Program-made: the position numbers and the translations under genes | Assembly (NCBI RefSeq): GCF_042477335.2 | Contig: NC_091255.1 | Location: 40,464,501-40,528,500, forward strand | From: Ovis canadensis | Lineage: Eukaryota > Chordata > Mammalia > Artiodactyla > Bovidae | Reading direction: 5' to 3' | DNA: 64,000 bases | Shown: piece by piece, positions 11,210-22,839 of the stretch | How positions within the stretch are numbered: position 1 is the first letter of the stretch | How the letters are laid out: the number at the start of each line of letters is the position of its first letter | Notes under the pieces: generated by a model | Databases searched by the model: none | Told to the model about the DNA's origin: nothing | What the model saw: only the letters and a program-made list of their open reading frames with translations

Positions 11210-11701
11210 ATGAAAAAAAAAAAAAAAGAACTGAAGAGAGTTGAGGATTCAGGCCAAGCTTCTGGCTTTGGAGCAATAGAGGACAGCAACATGCCACAGC
11301 TTAAGAGAAAAAAAGAGAGCAGTGTTCTTGGTGGCCACAAGCCCCCTCACCATCACTGCTATGGCCGTGTCAACCAGCCTGCCCGGTCCACTCAGACACT
11401 GGCTCGAATGATTCTCTCAGCAAGCTGTCAGCTGCTTGGACTAAATGAACTCTACAGACAGATTGCTTGCTGCTGTTTAGACAAAGCTAATTCTGCCAGA
11501 AATAATGAGAGTGGCCTGGCGTGGAAGCGTCAGATCATGAATCATGGAAGTCAGAGTTCTCTCCAGTCCGTAGCCAAAAATGCCACCCCCTGGATTAAAA
11601 GGAAGGAGGCACTGATGAAAGCAACAGAATGGATGAGTCTCAGAAGCAATCTGCTACATGAAAGAAGTCAGGATACTGAAGTGGTGATCCCTTTCAAATG
11701 A
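11210..11701 (+). other. 163-codon ORF of unknown status
   Basis: The longest ORF in the window not explained by a repeat or by COX10. Its start codon lies before an A-run that gives poly-Lys. The body is Ser/Lys/Arg-rich with cysteines near residues 78 and 91-93, and it shows no domain I know. It lies between a CHR SINE and an L1-like 3' end, with no splice-site or promoter evidence. It may be chance, an exon, or a decayed retrocopy. I favour chance or decay. Confidence 0.15.
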
Positions 11702-11714
11702 AGCTCTGGGTAAA

Positions 11715-11935
11715 ATGACTCTTTGATGACAAAGATTGGAACAGTGGTCACCAGAGTGAGGAGATGGAGCCTGGGGTGTGTGGCTAGCTGGGAAGGGCCA
11801 CCAGGAAACTTTCAGAGATGAGGGACATGTTTTCTATCTTAATAAGGGTTTGCACTGAACAATTCTATGGGTAAAACTCAAACTATATGCTGGATCTATT
11901 CATTTCATTGTATGTAAATGTGGCTTCTTAAAAAG
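11715..11935 (+). mobile_element. Old L1 (L1ME-like) 3' UTR fragment
   Basis: The order cagtggtcaccagagtgagg, ttttctatcttaataagggt, ttcattgtatgtaaatg is that of an old L1 3' UTR. Diverged. Confidence 0.55.
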
Positions 11936-12400
11936 AATGCACTTGGGATGGACATGTACACTATGCTGTGCTTAGTTCACTGTCATGTCTGAGTCTTTGT
12001 GACCCCATGGACTGTAGCCCACCAGGCTCCTCTCTCCGTGGGGAATTTCCAGGCAAGAATACTGGAGTGGGTTGCCATGCCCCGCTCCAGGGGATCTTCC
12101 CAACCCAGGGATCGAACCCAGGTTTCCCTCATTGCAGGTGGATTCTTTACCCTCTGAGTCACCAGGGAAGTTTGGACATGTCCACACTGCCATATTAAAA
12201 ATGGATAACCAACAAGGACCTACTATATAACACATAGAACTCTGCTCAAGGTTATGTGGCAGTCTGGATGGGAGGGGAGTTTGGGGGAGAATGGATACAT
12301 GTATATGTATGGCTGAGTCCCTTCATTGTTCACCTGAAACTACCACAACATTATTAATCGGCTTTAGTCTGATATAAAAGTTTAAAAAAGAAAAGAAAGA
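11936..12400 (+). mobile_element. Artiodactyl L1 3' end split by a Bov-tA
   Basis: cacttgggatggacatgtac before the SINE and ggataaccaacaaggaccta after it are adjacent in the L1 3' UTR. The copy ends near gatataaaagtttaaaaaag. Confidence 0.85.
11958..12172 (-). mobile_element. Bov-tA SINE with 9-bp TSD
   Basis: Flanked by tggacatgt at 11949-11957 and 12173-12181, inside the L1. Confidence 0.95.
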
Positions 12401-12731
12401 ACTGCACAAGACATGGAACTCTAGTAAATACCTGTTATGTATGCAGCAGTATTGATGTCTACAACCTAGTTTGAAGTGAATTTAAAAATAAGATGAACTG
12501 GTATGTTAATATATGGGCAGTGGTGAGACAGCAAGAGCAAAACACTGGCAGCTGAGTCTAGGTGGCAGGTGTATGGGTGTTTATAATTCCTTCAACTTTT
12601 ATCTAGAGTTATAAACTTGCATATAAAATGTGAAGGGGAATAAAATTCTAGTTAAGAAACCTTGAAACACTCAGTTCTTAGCACAGTATAGGATCAGAGA
12701 ATGTTAGAACTTCATGCCCATCTGATAACGT
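12401..12731. other. Unique sequence
   Basis: No gene or repeat recognised. Confidence 0.5.
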
Positions 12732-12738
12732 CTAGAAT

Positions 12739-12896
12739 TATGGTTCTTCTTTTTCTTTCTCTCTCTGTTTTTCATTTTTTATTTTTTTGGCTGCACCTCA
12801 TGGCATACAGGGTCTTAGCCCCCTGGCCAGGGATGGATCCCATACCCTCTGCAATGAAAGCAAGGATTCTTAACCACAGAACTGCCAGTGAAATCC
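12739..12896 (-). mobile_element. CHR-type SINE
   Basis: From a T/C-rich tail complement and tttttttggctgcacctc to actgccagtgaaatccc. Flanked by ctagaat at 12732-12738 and 12897-12903. Confidence 0.85.
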
Positions 12897-13189
12897 CTAG
12901 AATAATGATTGTTAAACTGTTCCCCCATAAAAATGTTTCATGGACCTCATGCTTTTCAAGAAAAAAAAAATAGCTCTCCTTAAATACATTTTACATATTG
13001 GGATTCTGTGTAAGATTTTTGTTTGGAAAAAATGCTTCTACTGCTTGAAAATGTAGCTGCCTCTCTGTGTCATCAGCACTTGGAACTGGCCAGTCTTGCT
13101 GATGGGTTCCCCTCATGCCGATGTGATTGAGCATCCTTCATCTTCAGGCACTGAAAGTCAGAGGCAGCCCAGCCCTATCACTGTAGCAA

Positions 13190-13510
13190 GTAAAAAAATT
13201 TTTTTTACTTATTTGTTTTTGGCTGTGCTGGGTCTTCGCTGTGGCTTCAGCTTTCTCTAGCTGTGGTGAGCAGCAGCCACTTTCTAGTCGCGGTGTGCAG
13301 ACTTCCTTCGGTGGCTTCTCCTGTTGTGGAGCATCTCTGCGGCATGAGGGCTTCAGTAGTTGTCCCTCCCAGGCCCTAGAGCACAGCCTCGATAGCTGTG
13401 GGCTTAGTTGTTCTGAAGCATGTGGGATTTTCCCAAATCAGGGATTGAACCCATGTCTCCTGCACTGGCAGGCATATTCTTTACCACTGAGCCACCAGGA
13501 AAAGCCCCGT
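13190..13510 (-). mobile_element. Long CHR-type SINE (CHRL-like) with 8-bp TSD
   Basis: About 320 bp including the long internal region (gctgtgctgggtcttcgctg; gggcttcagtagttg) and the tRNA-like end. Flanked by tgtagcaa at 13182-13189 and 13511-13518. Confidence 0.9.
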
Positions 13511-13518
13511 TGTAGCAA

Positions 13519-14055
13519 TTGTTAATTCCCCCAGTCATCTTGGCCCCCACACACACTGACTTGCTCACATCCCTTTGCCCCTACGCCCAGCAACTAGCAC
13601 TACTCCATCTAAGAAGCTCAGGTCAATAGGTCTGCCCTTCGGAGGAGAAAGCTGTCTTACAGTAAGTAGCAACTTGCCTACAATTCTTCTTGAGCGTGAA
13701 AAATGCTAAAGGAACCCTGAGAGGCTTGTTTCTGCCATCCAGGTACTGTTCTCCTTAGGAGAAACCATTGTCCTCCCGACTTTCCAGGCTGAGACAGTGC
13801 TGGTCTCCTAGTAAACAAATGGCTTCAGATACTTTCACAACTTGACTCCAGAAAGAAAATGACTGTCATGAGCGTGCCAACATCTGTACATCTGGTGTAC
13901 CCACAACTCTACAGACTGTCGACAATGGATAAATTGGTGTTCTGGTATCCAAAAACAAAACTGAAAAAAGACCACCATGCTTAAAATCCTCGGTGAAATC
14001 CAAGCAGAGGGGCAAATGTTAAGGCACGTCTTTAGCTTATACATTTGTTTTACCC
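13519..14055. other. Unique sequence
   Basis: No gene or repeat recognised. Confidence 0.55.
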
Positions 14056-14060
14056 TCTAC

Positions 14061-14278
14061 GGGGGAAGGTGGCCCTAATAATAAAGAGCCTGCCTGCCAA
14101 TACAGGAGACGCCAGAGACACAGGTTCAATTCCTGGGTTGGGAAGATCCCCTGGAGAAGGAAATGGCAACCCACTCCAGTAGTTTTACCTGGGGAATCCC
14201 ATGGACAGAGGAGCCTGGTGGACTACAGTCCTTGGGTCGCAAAGTGTCAGACGCAACTGAGCACGTGAACACACACTA
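14061..14278 (+). mobile_element. Bov-tA SINE
   Basis: Altered head (gggggaaggtggccctaata) followed by a typical body and a gactgagcacgtgaacac tail. Confidence 0.92.
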
Positions 14279-15112
14279 AGGGGGCAGTGGTCTGGTGGCA
14301 CCCCATCTTCTCCAGACAAACTGCTTTCCCATTGTTTTCAGGTAAGAATGTGCAAATGGAAAATGAGTGGAAAGCGAGCTGTAACAGATGTCTAATATCA
14401 TTAAAACTGGCTCCAAAAGAATCCAGATCTCAGATTGGTATATTAATGCTCTATTTATCTTTAAGCACAGATGGATATTTTTATTAGTATTACTTTGTTT
14501 ATCTGGTTTCAGGAAAGGTTAGCCCAGGGGGCAGATGCCTGCATTACGAGAGCGCATTCCTGCTGAGAGTCAGAGGAGAGGGGTTGCCTTTTCACTGGAA
14601 CTTTAATTAGAAAAGCCAAAGTTATAAATGTTGGCAGCTCTCACCCAGTCTAATAAGGCCAGTTGCAACAACAAACAGAAAGACGAATAGGGCACTGGCA
14701 AGCCAGCGCCTCCCCACCTCTCTTCCTCAGCAACCCAAGAGAAAAACAACATACCACCACCCTCATTCCCAGATGTAAAACAGACCAGGACAGAGTCCAA
14801 GTTCTCAGAAAACAGACACTTCATAAGCAGCTGTTATCAGTGAGGACAATCAAGAGCAACAAGGCCGTTACTGATGTCCCAGTTATGGATGCATGCACCT
14901 TCCAGAAGCTTCTGGATGAAGTAGTTTCTAGTACGGACTTTGTGACTTTTATTATTCAGCAGCATGGGATCCTGGGGGAATACCCAGTGTTCCTGCATGA
15001 TCATTACCTCTCAGTTTGTTTTCCTCTAGAGTTGATTTCTCATTAGTCTCTCTTTTTCGAGGACTTAGTGGGATTATGGATCCACTTTCACAGGAAATTT
15101 CTCACTGGGTTG
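14279..15112. other. Unique sequence with a 127-codon ORF
   Basis: The plus-strand ORF at 14663-15046 has no recognisable domain and no promoter or splice context. I treat it as chance. Confidence 0.5.
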
Positions 15113-15113
15113 G

Positions 15114-15520
15114 AGTGTTGTTGTTGTTCAATCACTAAGTTATGTCTGCGACCCCATGGACTACAGCATGCCAGGCTCCTCTGTCTTCCACTGTCTCCCA
15201 GAGTTTGCTCAAATTCATGTCCATGGAGTCAGTGATGCCATCCAGCCTTCTTGTCCTCTGTCATCCCTTCTCCTCCAGCCTTCAATCTTTCTCAGCATCA
15301 GGGTCTTTTCCAATGAGGCAGCTCTTTGCATCAGGTGGCTAAAGTATTGGAGCTTCAGCATCAGTCCTTCCAATGAATATTCAGGACTGGTTTCCTTTAG
15401 AATTGACTGGTTTGATCTCCTTGCTGTTCAAGGGACTCTCAAGAGTCTTCTCCACCACCACAGTTGGAAAGCATCAGCCTTCTTTATGGTCCAACCCTCA
15501 CATTCGTGCATGACTACATG
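15114..15520 (-). mobile_element. BovB 3' fragment
   Basis: From tgttgttgttcaatcacta to cgtgcatgactacatgtg, minus orientation, diverged. Confidence 0.92.
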
Positions 15521-15993
15521 TGCTGTGTATTAACTACATTCCCTATTCTCATAATAAAGTCCTTGAGGGCAAGTCTGGTGTCTGACTTGCTTTCTGGCCC
15601 CACTGCATCCCTTCCAATCAAGGTGTGCCACCTGGAGTACACTCCCCATTTCAGTGAGCCAGGCAGGTCTGGGCATGTCCGGCCTCCCTCGGCCAAGGTG
15701 CACAAAGCCCCGAAGAGCCCTCTGGAAGCAGCCTGCCCTGAGAGGGGAGGTGAGTGGCCCTTCACAAAGCCTCAGTCACAGCGCTGGGGCTCAGGTTTCA
15801 AGAAGAGCACAATGTCGGTCTTTCAGGGTTGCCTTCTTGCCCACGCCAGAGCTGTTTACTAAAAAAAAAATCTAGAGGGTGCTGGAACACAAACAGCACA
15901 ATTTTAAAATCCCTGGGAAAACACTGAGGGTGAAGAGAAAGCGTTCTCCAGACTCTGGAGGAGAGACATGTGGCTGATGCTGTGGTGCCTTGA
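15521..15993. other. Mostly unique sequence
   Basis: An L2-like string (aaagtccttgagggcaagt) lies near 15555. No gene recognised. Confidence 0.5.
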
Positions 15994-16315
15994 GGATCGT
16001 TGTTCTTGTTCAGTCGCTAAGTCAAGTTCGACTCTTTGTGACCCCATGGACTGCAGCATGACAGGCTTCCCTGTCCTTCACTATCTCCCAGAGTCTGCTC
16101 AGATTCATGTCCATTGAGTTGATGATGCCATCCAACCATCTCATCCTCTAACATCCCCCTTCTCCTCCTGCCCTCAGTCTTTCCCAGCATCAGGGTCTTT
16201 TCCAGTGAGTCAGTTCTGCGCATCAGATGGCCAAAGTATTGGAGCTTCAGCTTCAGCATCAGTCCTTCCCATGAATATTCAGGGTTGATTTCCTTTAGGA
16301 CTGACTGATTTGAGC
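15994..16315 (-). mobile_element. BovB 3' fragment (ART2A-like)
   Basis: About 322 nt from cgttgttcttgttcagtcgc to gactgactgatttgagctg. It is truncated at nearly the same element position as the copy at 8093. Confidence 0.93.
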
Positions 16316-16770
16316 TGCCTTAAGGATACAGCTCACCAGAACCTCATGGGAGTGGCAGAAAAGAAAAAAATTATGCAAATGTTACATGAGACCTAACCGT
16401 TTATTAGGGAGCACATTCAAGGTATCACCAGAGACTGCCCTGGAAGTCATTTGTGGGGAGCAAGGAACTGCAGAGGCTGGGGATGGGACAACAGCAGGTG
16501 GGGACAGACAGATGTGGATGGAAACTCAGATAACAGGGCAGGAATAAGGAGATAAGGGAACTGGTATGTTTACGAAAGAATTTTTCAGAGTATATACATC
16601 TCCCAGGTTCAGGTCACTGTGATTAATTGGTTCTGTGGGTTTCTCTTGCTTGTATAAACACAGTCTCACAATCTTCAGTCTTTTCGCTCTAGGATTAACC
16701 TGTCTCCTGGGACCTCCATCCCTTCTTATGTGAAATTTTCTATTTTTTAATCCTCCCCCACCTCCACATA
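16316..16770. other. Unique sequence
   Basis: No gene or repeat recognised. Confidence 0.55.
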
Positions 16771-16771
16771 T

Positions 16772-16975
16772 AGCTTCCCAGGTGGCACAGTGGTAAAGAA
16801 TCTGACTGCGTATACAGGAGACCCAGATTCAATCTCTGGGTCAGGAGGATCCCCTGGAGAAGGAAATGGCAACCCACTCCAGAATTCTTGCCTGGAAAAT
16901 TCCATGGACAGAGGAGTCTGACAGGCTACAGTCCACGGGGTAGCAAAGAGTTGGACACAACTTAGCAACTGCACA
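16772..16975 (+). mobile_element. Bov-tA SINE
   Basis: A full copy from agcttcccaggtggcacag to cttagcaactgcacac. Confidence 0.95.
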
Positions 16976-18183
16976 CATACCCCTTTGTATTACATCTATT
17001 TGCATCATCACTCTAAGGCTGCTACAAATAAATCTATTGAGCCAATGAGGCCCACGTCACCGCTCATAAGAACCTTTTGTCACTGTCCATATTGCGAATA
17101 TCAGATACTAGCAGAGGATAAACCCCTGATGTCCCTGGCATTTTAAAAACAGGAGAGAGGGAGGGCAACAGAGGAGCTAGACTATCCTGTTTAACTGCTC
17201 CCTGTTTCTCACACTAGATGATTATTAATTACATTTGTGCATTGATACAATTTGCTAGTTTTCTGAGTAGGCAAGTTGCGCTTAGTCATCTTGGCGTCCT
17301 TAACTGTAAATGAAAAATCACCCAGCGCTCCAAGCCAGAAGCGAGAAAGATAAATAACACCAGGAAGCTGGTTGCTGCCCGTCTGTCATAAAATTTCATT
17401 AGTTCTGACAGTCTGTACAACATAAGCCATGAGGGATGCTAACTGTACTTCCTCATCTCAGCTGCTCCCTTAAGTCACCGGTGCTGCACGGGCCAGAGGA
17501 GGTGCCTCCTGCCAGGGTGCAGAGATGAGGGCCATGTGAGCCTTGGTTGGCCTCAGGATGGCCACCCAGGAGGGGGATGCCATTCACTCATGATTCCCAC
17601 TCTAGGAGGTGAACTCAGAGCCCTTCTAGTCACGTGGATGGGATAGCACTGAGCCCGCTCTGGAGGGCTAAGACTCCATCTATCCAACACAAGGCACTGG
17701 ACAAGCCCAGGAGGAAAACACACCAGGGAGGGGAAGGAGTCCTGGCCATGGCTGGTGAAGGGCAGCTGCAAGTCGCCACAGTGACCTTGGAGCCTCATGG
17801 GCACTCATGTCCTGGAAATCAGGAACAGCCTGGGGGCCCTCAAAGGGCCCCAGGGTCCCTGGGAGTCTTGGGGTAACTTGACATAAATTAGGATGACGAC
17901 ACCCCGCTTCCTCTTCCCTCCTCTCCTCTTCCCATTCTGAACAATTCAGCCTTTAAGCCATCGAGGGGGTCAGAGCAAAGGCCAGTATCTGTGCAGGAAA
18001 CGGAGGGAAGCTCAGTGGCCAGAGTCCTTCCGAGCAGGTGAGGAGGGCATCCCATGAGGGGAGGCTCAGCCATGGAGGGAGAAGGGGAATCGGTCACACA
18101 CAGGAGCAGGGATCAGATAAGTAAATCAATAACAGAAATGGGGGCCCAGCTTCACCATTGGAGAAGGGGAAAAGGAAAAAGCT
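16976..18183. other. Unique sequence, GC-richer at 17440-18110
   Basis: No repeat recognised. Short ORFs on both strands at 17553-18097 overlap each other and show no family features. Confidence 0.5.
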
Positions 18184-18200
18184 AAAATAAACCCTGTGCT

Positions 18201-18329
18201 GGGACTTCCCTGGTGGTCCAGTGGCTAAGGCTCCAGGCTTCCACTGCAGGGGATTTGATTCCTGACTGGGGAGCTAAGATCCCACATATTGTACAGCCAA
18301 AAATTTTTAAAAAATAAAAGCATAAAAAT
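18201..18329 (+). mobile_element. CHR-type SINE with 17-bp TSD
   Basis: Flanked by aaaataaaccctgtgct (18184-18200) and the same with one C/T change (18330-18346). Confidence 0.94.
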
Positions 18330-18346
18330 AAAATAAATCCTGTGCT

Positions 18347-18860
18347 GTTGGGTTGGAATTGGATGGAGCAGAACAAACTAGTAGTTTTCAATTACTGAAC
18401 CAAACACAGAAATAAATACAAATGTATATACATATTCCCTCGCTGCGTCAATAAGAGAGCTTGGGAGCAGAAGAACCAAATAGAAATAATCACACCTTTT
18501 TTCTCATGGGATGATTGGTAACAAAAGCTTAAATATTCCTGTGGCATCATTATCAGCATAAAGGAAAAAGCTGTCTGAGAATGAAGTGGATACCAAAGGA
18601 GGAAAGTAAAGAGACAGAATCCCAATGACTTCATTTGAACTCCTGGATCCAGCCATGCCTGAAGCTTACACTATAAGAGAACACGTTTCTTCCTTCCTTT
18701 CTTATTTAAGCTTTCACTTGAGTTGTTGCTGCTTGCAGAGGAAAGCATTCTGATTACTAATTCACTCAACAAATTCCTGATGATTGGTCTTAGTTAGATC
18801 ACAACCTCAAATATTCCAAGCATCCTAGTTTTTTCTTTTTTTTAAGGCATTTGCATATAC
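18347..18860. other. Unique sequence
   Basis: No gene or repeat recognised. Confidence 0.5.
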
Positions 18861-19079
18861 CTGCAGTCGTTTATTTAGTAAATGTTTATTTGGTGTCCAC
18901 TACATGCCATTCTAGGTTTTTAGGATACAGCAATGAAAGAAAGCTGCCAGGAATCTCTGACCTCTGACACTGACATGCTAATGGAGTGAGAGAGACAATA
19001 ATCAACACACAATAGCTAAATAGAGAGAAGTGTGTAAGTGCTGGAGTGAGGGGGGTGGAAAAGAAAATGTAGAGCATCG

Positions 19080-19215
19080 GGACTTCCCTGGTGGTCCAGT
19101 GGCTAAGACTCTGCGCTCCCAACACAGGGGGCCCAGGTTCAACTCCCGGTCAGGAAACTAGATCTCATGTGCTGCAACAAATACTCCATGCAGCCAGATA
19201 AAAAATTAATTATAC
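19080..19215 (+). mobile_element. CHR-type SINE
   Basis: Starts ggacttccctggtggtcc and ends ccagccagata-like text plus A/T tail. Confidence 0.88.
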
Positions 19216-19220
19216 ATATC

Positions 19221-19406
19221 AGTTCAGTTCAGTCACTCAGTCGTGTCTGACTCATTGCAACCCCATGAATCGCAGCATGCCAGGCCTCCCTGTCCATCAC
19301 CAACTCCTGGAGTTCACCCCAACTCATGTCCATCGAGTTGGTGATGCCATCCAGCCATCTCATCCTCTGTCGTCCCCTTCTCCTCCTGCCCTCAATCCCT
19401 CCCAGC
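19221..19406 (-). mobile_element. BovB 3' fragment
   Basis: Starts agttcagttcagtcactcag and ends ctcaatccctcccagc. Confidence 0.9.
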
Positions 19407-19434
19407 GTATATACATATATATATATATGCATGC
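19407..19434 (+). repeat. TA-rich microsatellite
   Basis: gtatatacatatatatat followed by atatgcatgc, at the inner end of the BovB fragment. Confidence 0.8.
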
Positions 19435-19439
19435 ACGTG

Positions 19440-19652
19440 TGAGAAGCTGCTTCAGTCATGTCTGACTCTGTGAACTTATGGACTGTAGCCTACCAGGCTC
19501 CTCTGTCCGTGGGATTCTCCAGGCAAGGATACTGGAGTGGGTTGCCATTTCCTCCTCTACATGATCTTCCCAACCCAGGGGTCAAACCAGCGTCTTTTAT
19601 GCCTCTTGCATTGACAGGCAGGTTCTTTGTCACTAGCACCACCTGGGAAGCC
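19440..19652 (-). mobile_element. BovA-type SINE
   Basis: From agaagctgcttcagtcatg to tcactagcaccacctgggaa. Confidence 0.93.
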
Positions 19653-20110
19653 TATGGGAAGCCTATATTATATGTATATAATGTAGAGCAGATGAAGAGG
19701 GTAACAGGTATTCCAGCATAGGAAATAGCATGCACTATTTTAAACAGGGTGGTCAGTGTAGGTCGCAGCCAGAGGTGACATCTCAGCAAAGCCTGGGAAA
19801 GGCAGGGATGCGATGGTCAGGGAGAAGAAAAAACCTCCAGGACAGAGGACTTGAGGCACAAGCGGGTCTGAGTGTTCCAGAAACAGAGTGAAGTATCTGT
19901 GCTGGGGAGAGAGTTGGGAGCCAGGGGATCACAGAGGGAAAAGTCAGGGCGGGCCAGGTAAGTCCTTAAGGGCATCTTAAGGCATCAGCTTTGACTCTGC
20001 TTTGACTCTCCTCTGAAAGGAGTCAGCACCAGGTCATTTTCAGCAGAAAATTGGTGGTGTCAGGCATTGAAAGGATCACTCTGGCTGTTCCCTTGAGAAT
20101 GGACTTGGAG

Positions 20111-20455
20111 GCAGAGCAGGGGTTGGGGGAAGCCAAGAGAACAGGCGGAAGCACCATGTGAGAGATGCTAGGGGCTCAGCCAGGGCCCTTCCAGGGACAA
20201 GTGGGACACAAGTGGAGGATTCTGTGCCTAAGCAACCATCATCTCAAGACCAAGAGGAAAGGTGGCAAGGTCTTCTCACTGCCATGAAAATGACTTCATC
20301 TCACAGATGCCCTCCAAGGGTCTCAGGGTCCTCGGGGTGACCAGATCATGTGCTGAGAAGCTCTGATATGGAGAAAGGTTCCCGTTTATGACCTCGAAAG
20401 GCAATGCCCGGGTAGGAGAGGCCAGGAATGGAGGAGCAGATCGGTTCTGGAGAGG
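20111..20455. other. Unique sequence
   Basis: No gene or repeat recognised. Confidence 0.5.
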
Positions 20456-20583
20456 CTGTTCAGTTGCTAAGTCTTGTCCGACTCTGCTACCCCAGGGACT
20501 GCACCACATCAGGCCTCCCTATCTTCCACTACCTCCTGGAGTTTGCTCAAACTCATGTTCACTGAGTCTATGATGCTATCTGG
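20456..20583 (-). mobile_element. BovB 3' fragment, about 128 nt
   Basis: From tgttcagttgctaagtcttg to cactgagtctatgatgctat. Confidence 0.85.
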
Positions 20584-20928
20584 AGAAGCTGAGCAGCTGT
20601 TACATCAATGGCAAACCACACGAACAATTCCCAGGAAATAAACATAGAATCTGGGTAAGAAAATAAAGCCTAACCTTTCTTTTCCTCTGTGCAGAGTCCA
20701 GTCTCTCTTGCTCAAAGAGGGCCACGTGCATACCTGGGTCTTCAGTCCAGAGATCTTGGTGTGAAATGGCTGTAGCCAGCACCCCAGCTCCAGGGCCAGC
20801 GTTCAGAAGCAGCCTCGTGGGGCACCTGATTCAAGATGGCAGTGGTGAGCTGTGTGTGGAGACAGGGCCCGACTCTGTGACCTCGGACCACCTGGAGAGA
20901 ATACTGCGATGGCCCACAAGATCCTACA
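20584..20928. other. Unique sequence
   Basis: No gene or repeat recognised. Confidence 0.5.
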
Positions 20929-21444
20929 CAGGGGTCCCCAACCTCTAGGCTGGGGACTGGTACCAACTATCAGATCAGTGGCAGCATCAGATCAGAAGCA
21001 GAGTGAAAGTGAAAGTCACTCAGTCATGTCCAACTCTTTGCAACCCCATGGACTATATGGTCCATGGAATTCTCTAGGCAAGAATACTGGAGTGAGTAGC
21101 TGTTCCCTTCTCCAGGGGATCTTCCCAATCCAGGGAAGGAACTCAGGTCTCCTACATTGCAGGCAGATTCTTTACCAGCTGAACCACAAGGGAATCCCAA
21201 GAATACTGGAGTGGGTAGCCCTTCCCCTCTCCAGGGGATCTTCCAAACCTAGGGATCAAACCCAGGTCTTCCACAGTGCAGGTGGGTTCTCTACTAGCTG
21301 CGTCACATTAGAAGCACAGTGTACAATAAATGTAATGCACTTGAATCATCCTGAAACTGTATCTCCACTCCCTTCACCCACACTCCTGGAAACACTGTCT
21401 TCCACGAAATTGGTCCCTGGTGCTAAAAAGGTTGGGGACCCCTG
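20929..21444. mobile_element. hAT (Charlie-type) DNA transposon with perfect 15-bp inverted ends, split by Bov-A2
   Basis: The left end caggggtccccaacc (20929-20943) and right end ggttggggacccctg (21430-21444) are exact inverted repeats. Inside, tggtccctggtgctaaaaag and ataaatgtaatgcacttgaa belong to a known non-autonomous hAT family. Without the SINE the element is about 200 bp. The 8-bp flanks (atcctaca and aagaagca) no longer match. Confidence 0.85.
21006..21309 (-). mobile_element. Bov-A2-type dimeric SINE inside the hAT element
   Basis: Two BovA units follow each other; the string gaatactggagtg occurs in both. The insertion is flanked by agaagcagagtg (20994-21005) and agaagcacagtg (21310-21321). 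Confidence 0.92.
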
Positions 21445-22040
21445 AAGAAGCAGCCCCACCCACCACCTTCAGGGAAGCATGTGTTTAAGAGGGAACTCCC
21501 ACCTCCCCATACTCTGTGCAAAGAACAACGCTTGCCTTTGCTTCTGAACCCAAATCGATCTCTTTCTATTGACTCCAAAGAAACTGAGCAGGAGGAACTT
21601 CATGGAGGTCTGACTCGAAAGGGTCTTAATAGTTATATTTACCTTGGAGTCTCAAAGGTAAATTAAGATTTTAACTTTTGAAAACTTTTACAAAGTTAGC
21701 TGATATTTAAACTGTTTATTGGAGGGTGAATTTCTAGCTGAAATACCATAAAGATCAAGACAAAGGATCTCAAAACCAGCTTGTAATTCTTGATTCCCAG
21801 TTCTCCAGGGAGTGTGGTCTGGTCACTCCTGGGGGACCCTGAGACCCTTGTGGGGTGTCTGTGAGATGAAAACTATCTTTGTAATAATAGAAAGGCGTGA
21901 TTCACCTCCTTTCATCCTCATTCTCTCCTGAGTGCATGGTAGAGTTCTCCGGAGAGTACACAGCATTTGTTTTCACAGTAAGCTGAGTACAGGAATGGAT
22001 AGGAAAATACTGTGGTCTTCTGTTAAGCTGTGACATTGTG
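21445..22040. other. Unique sequence
   Basis: No gene or repeat recognised. Confidence 0.55.
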
Positions 22041-22041
22041 A

Positions 22042-22216
22042 TATGTGTGCAGTAAGTCGTGTCCAACTCATTGCAACCCCATGGACTGTAGCCTACCAGG
22101 CTCCTCTGTTCACGGGATTCTCCAGGCAAGAGTACTGGAGTGGGTTGCCATTTCCTTCTCCAGGGGATCTTTCCCACCCAGGGATCAAACTCATGTCTCC
22201 ACTGAGCCACCTAACA
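22042..22216 (-). mobile_element. Bov-tA SINE, head partly lost
   Basis: Starts atatgtgtgcagtaagtcgt and ends catgtctccactgagccacc. A short internal part before the head is missing. Confidence 0.9.
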
Positions 22217-22839
22217 GGAAATATATATTTGGTCTTTGTTCCCAGCTTCTGGCACAAGACTTTTACTTTAAGTCCTTAGGACTTCCTGAGTGATCAGGGT
22301 GAGAGGAGCAACTTTTGTGTTACAGAATGAGCCCCTTTCAACCCAAGTTGATTCTAGTGAGGTGACTCTTAGTGGCTCCCCTCAACCAGCCTCAGAATGG
22401 CAGCTGGTTGCCAGAGGAACCAGCCATGTGATTAAAGGTTTGGGACTCCCAGCCCAACTCCCCAACCTCCAGGGGAGGGACAGGGGCTGGAGATAGACTT
22501 AATCACTAGCATCCGAAGATTTGCTCAAAGATGACTCTTTAACAGAACCTCTATTCCAGCTTTGGGATTGGCGGACATGCGGAGGTGGGAGGGCGGTGTG
22601 CGCAGAGGGGACATGGAGGCTTCCACACCCTCCTCCCCACCGGCCCCTGTTTGGCTGCTCATTTGTGCCCTTTATAAGGAGCCAATAAATACAAGTGCTT
22701 CCCTGAGTTCTATGAGCCATCCTAGAAAATTATAAAATACCAGGAGTGGGGTTGTGGGAACCCCAGTTTATACCTGGATGTTAGACTACAGATGGAAACC
22801 TTGGACTTAATTGGTGTCAAATTGGGGGGCAGTCCTGTG
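22217..22839. other. Unique sequence
   Basis: No gene or repeat recognised. Confidence 0.55.

Larger units (their letters stand above)
18865..20110. mobile_element. Unassigned ancient mammalian repeat, interrupted
   Basis: Text at 18865-19060 (aaatgtttatttggtgtcc; ggatacagcaatgaaag) and 19741-20110 (gtgttccagaaacagag; aaggatcactctggctg) matches a repeat common in mammalian genomes that I cannot name. A CHR SINE, a BovB piece, a TA tract and a BovA lie between the halves. Confidence 0.5.

Noticed and set aside
18865..20110. A novel repeat family
   Set aside because: The text recurs at 28085 and 59865 in this window and I recognise its phrases from other mammalian genomes, so it is a known repeat I cannot name rather than a new one.
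20852..21445. Plus-strand ORF of 197 codons
   Set aside because: It runs through a hAT element and the Bov-A2 inside it, so it is a chance frame through repeats.
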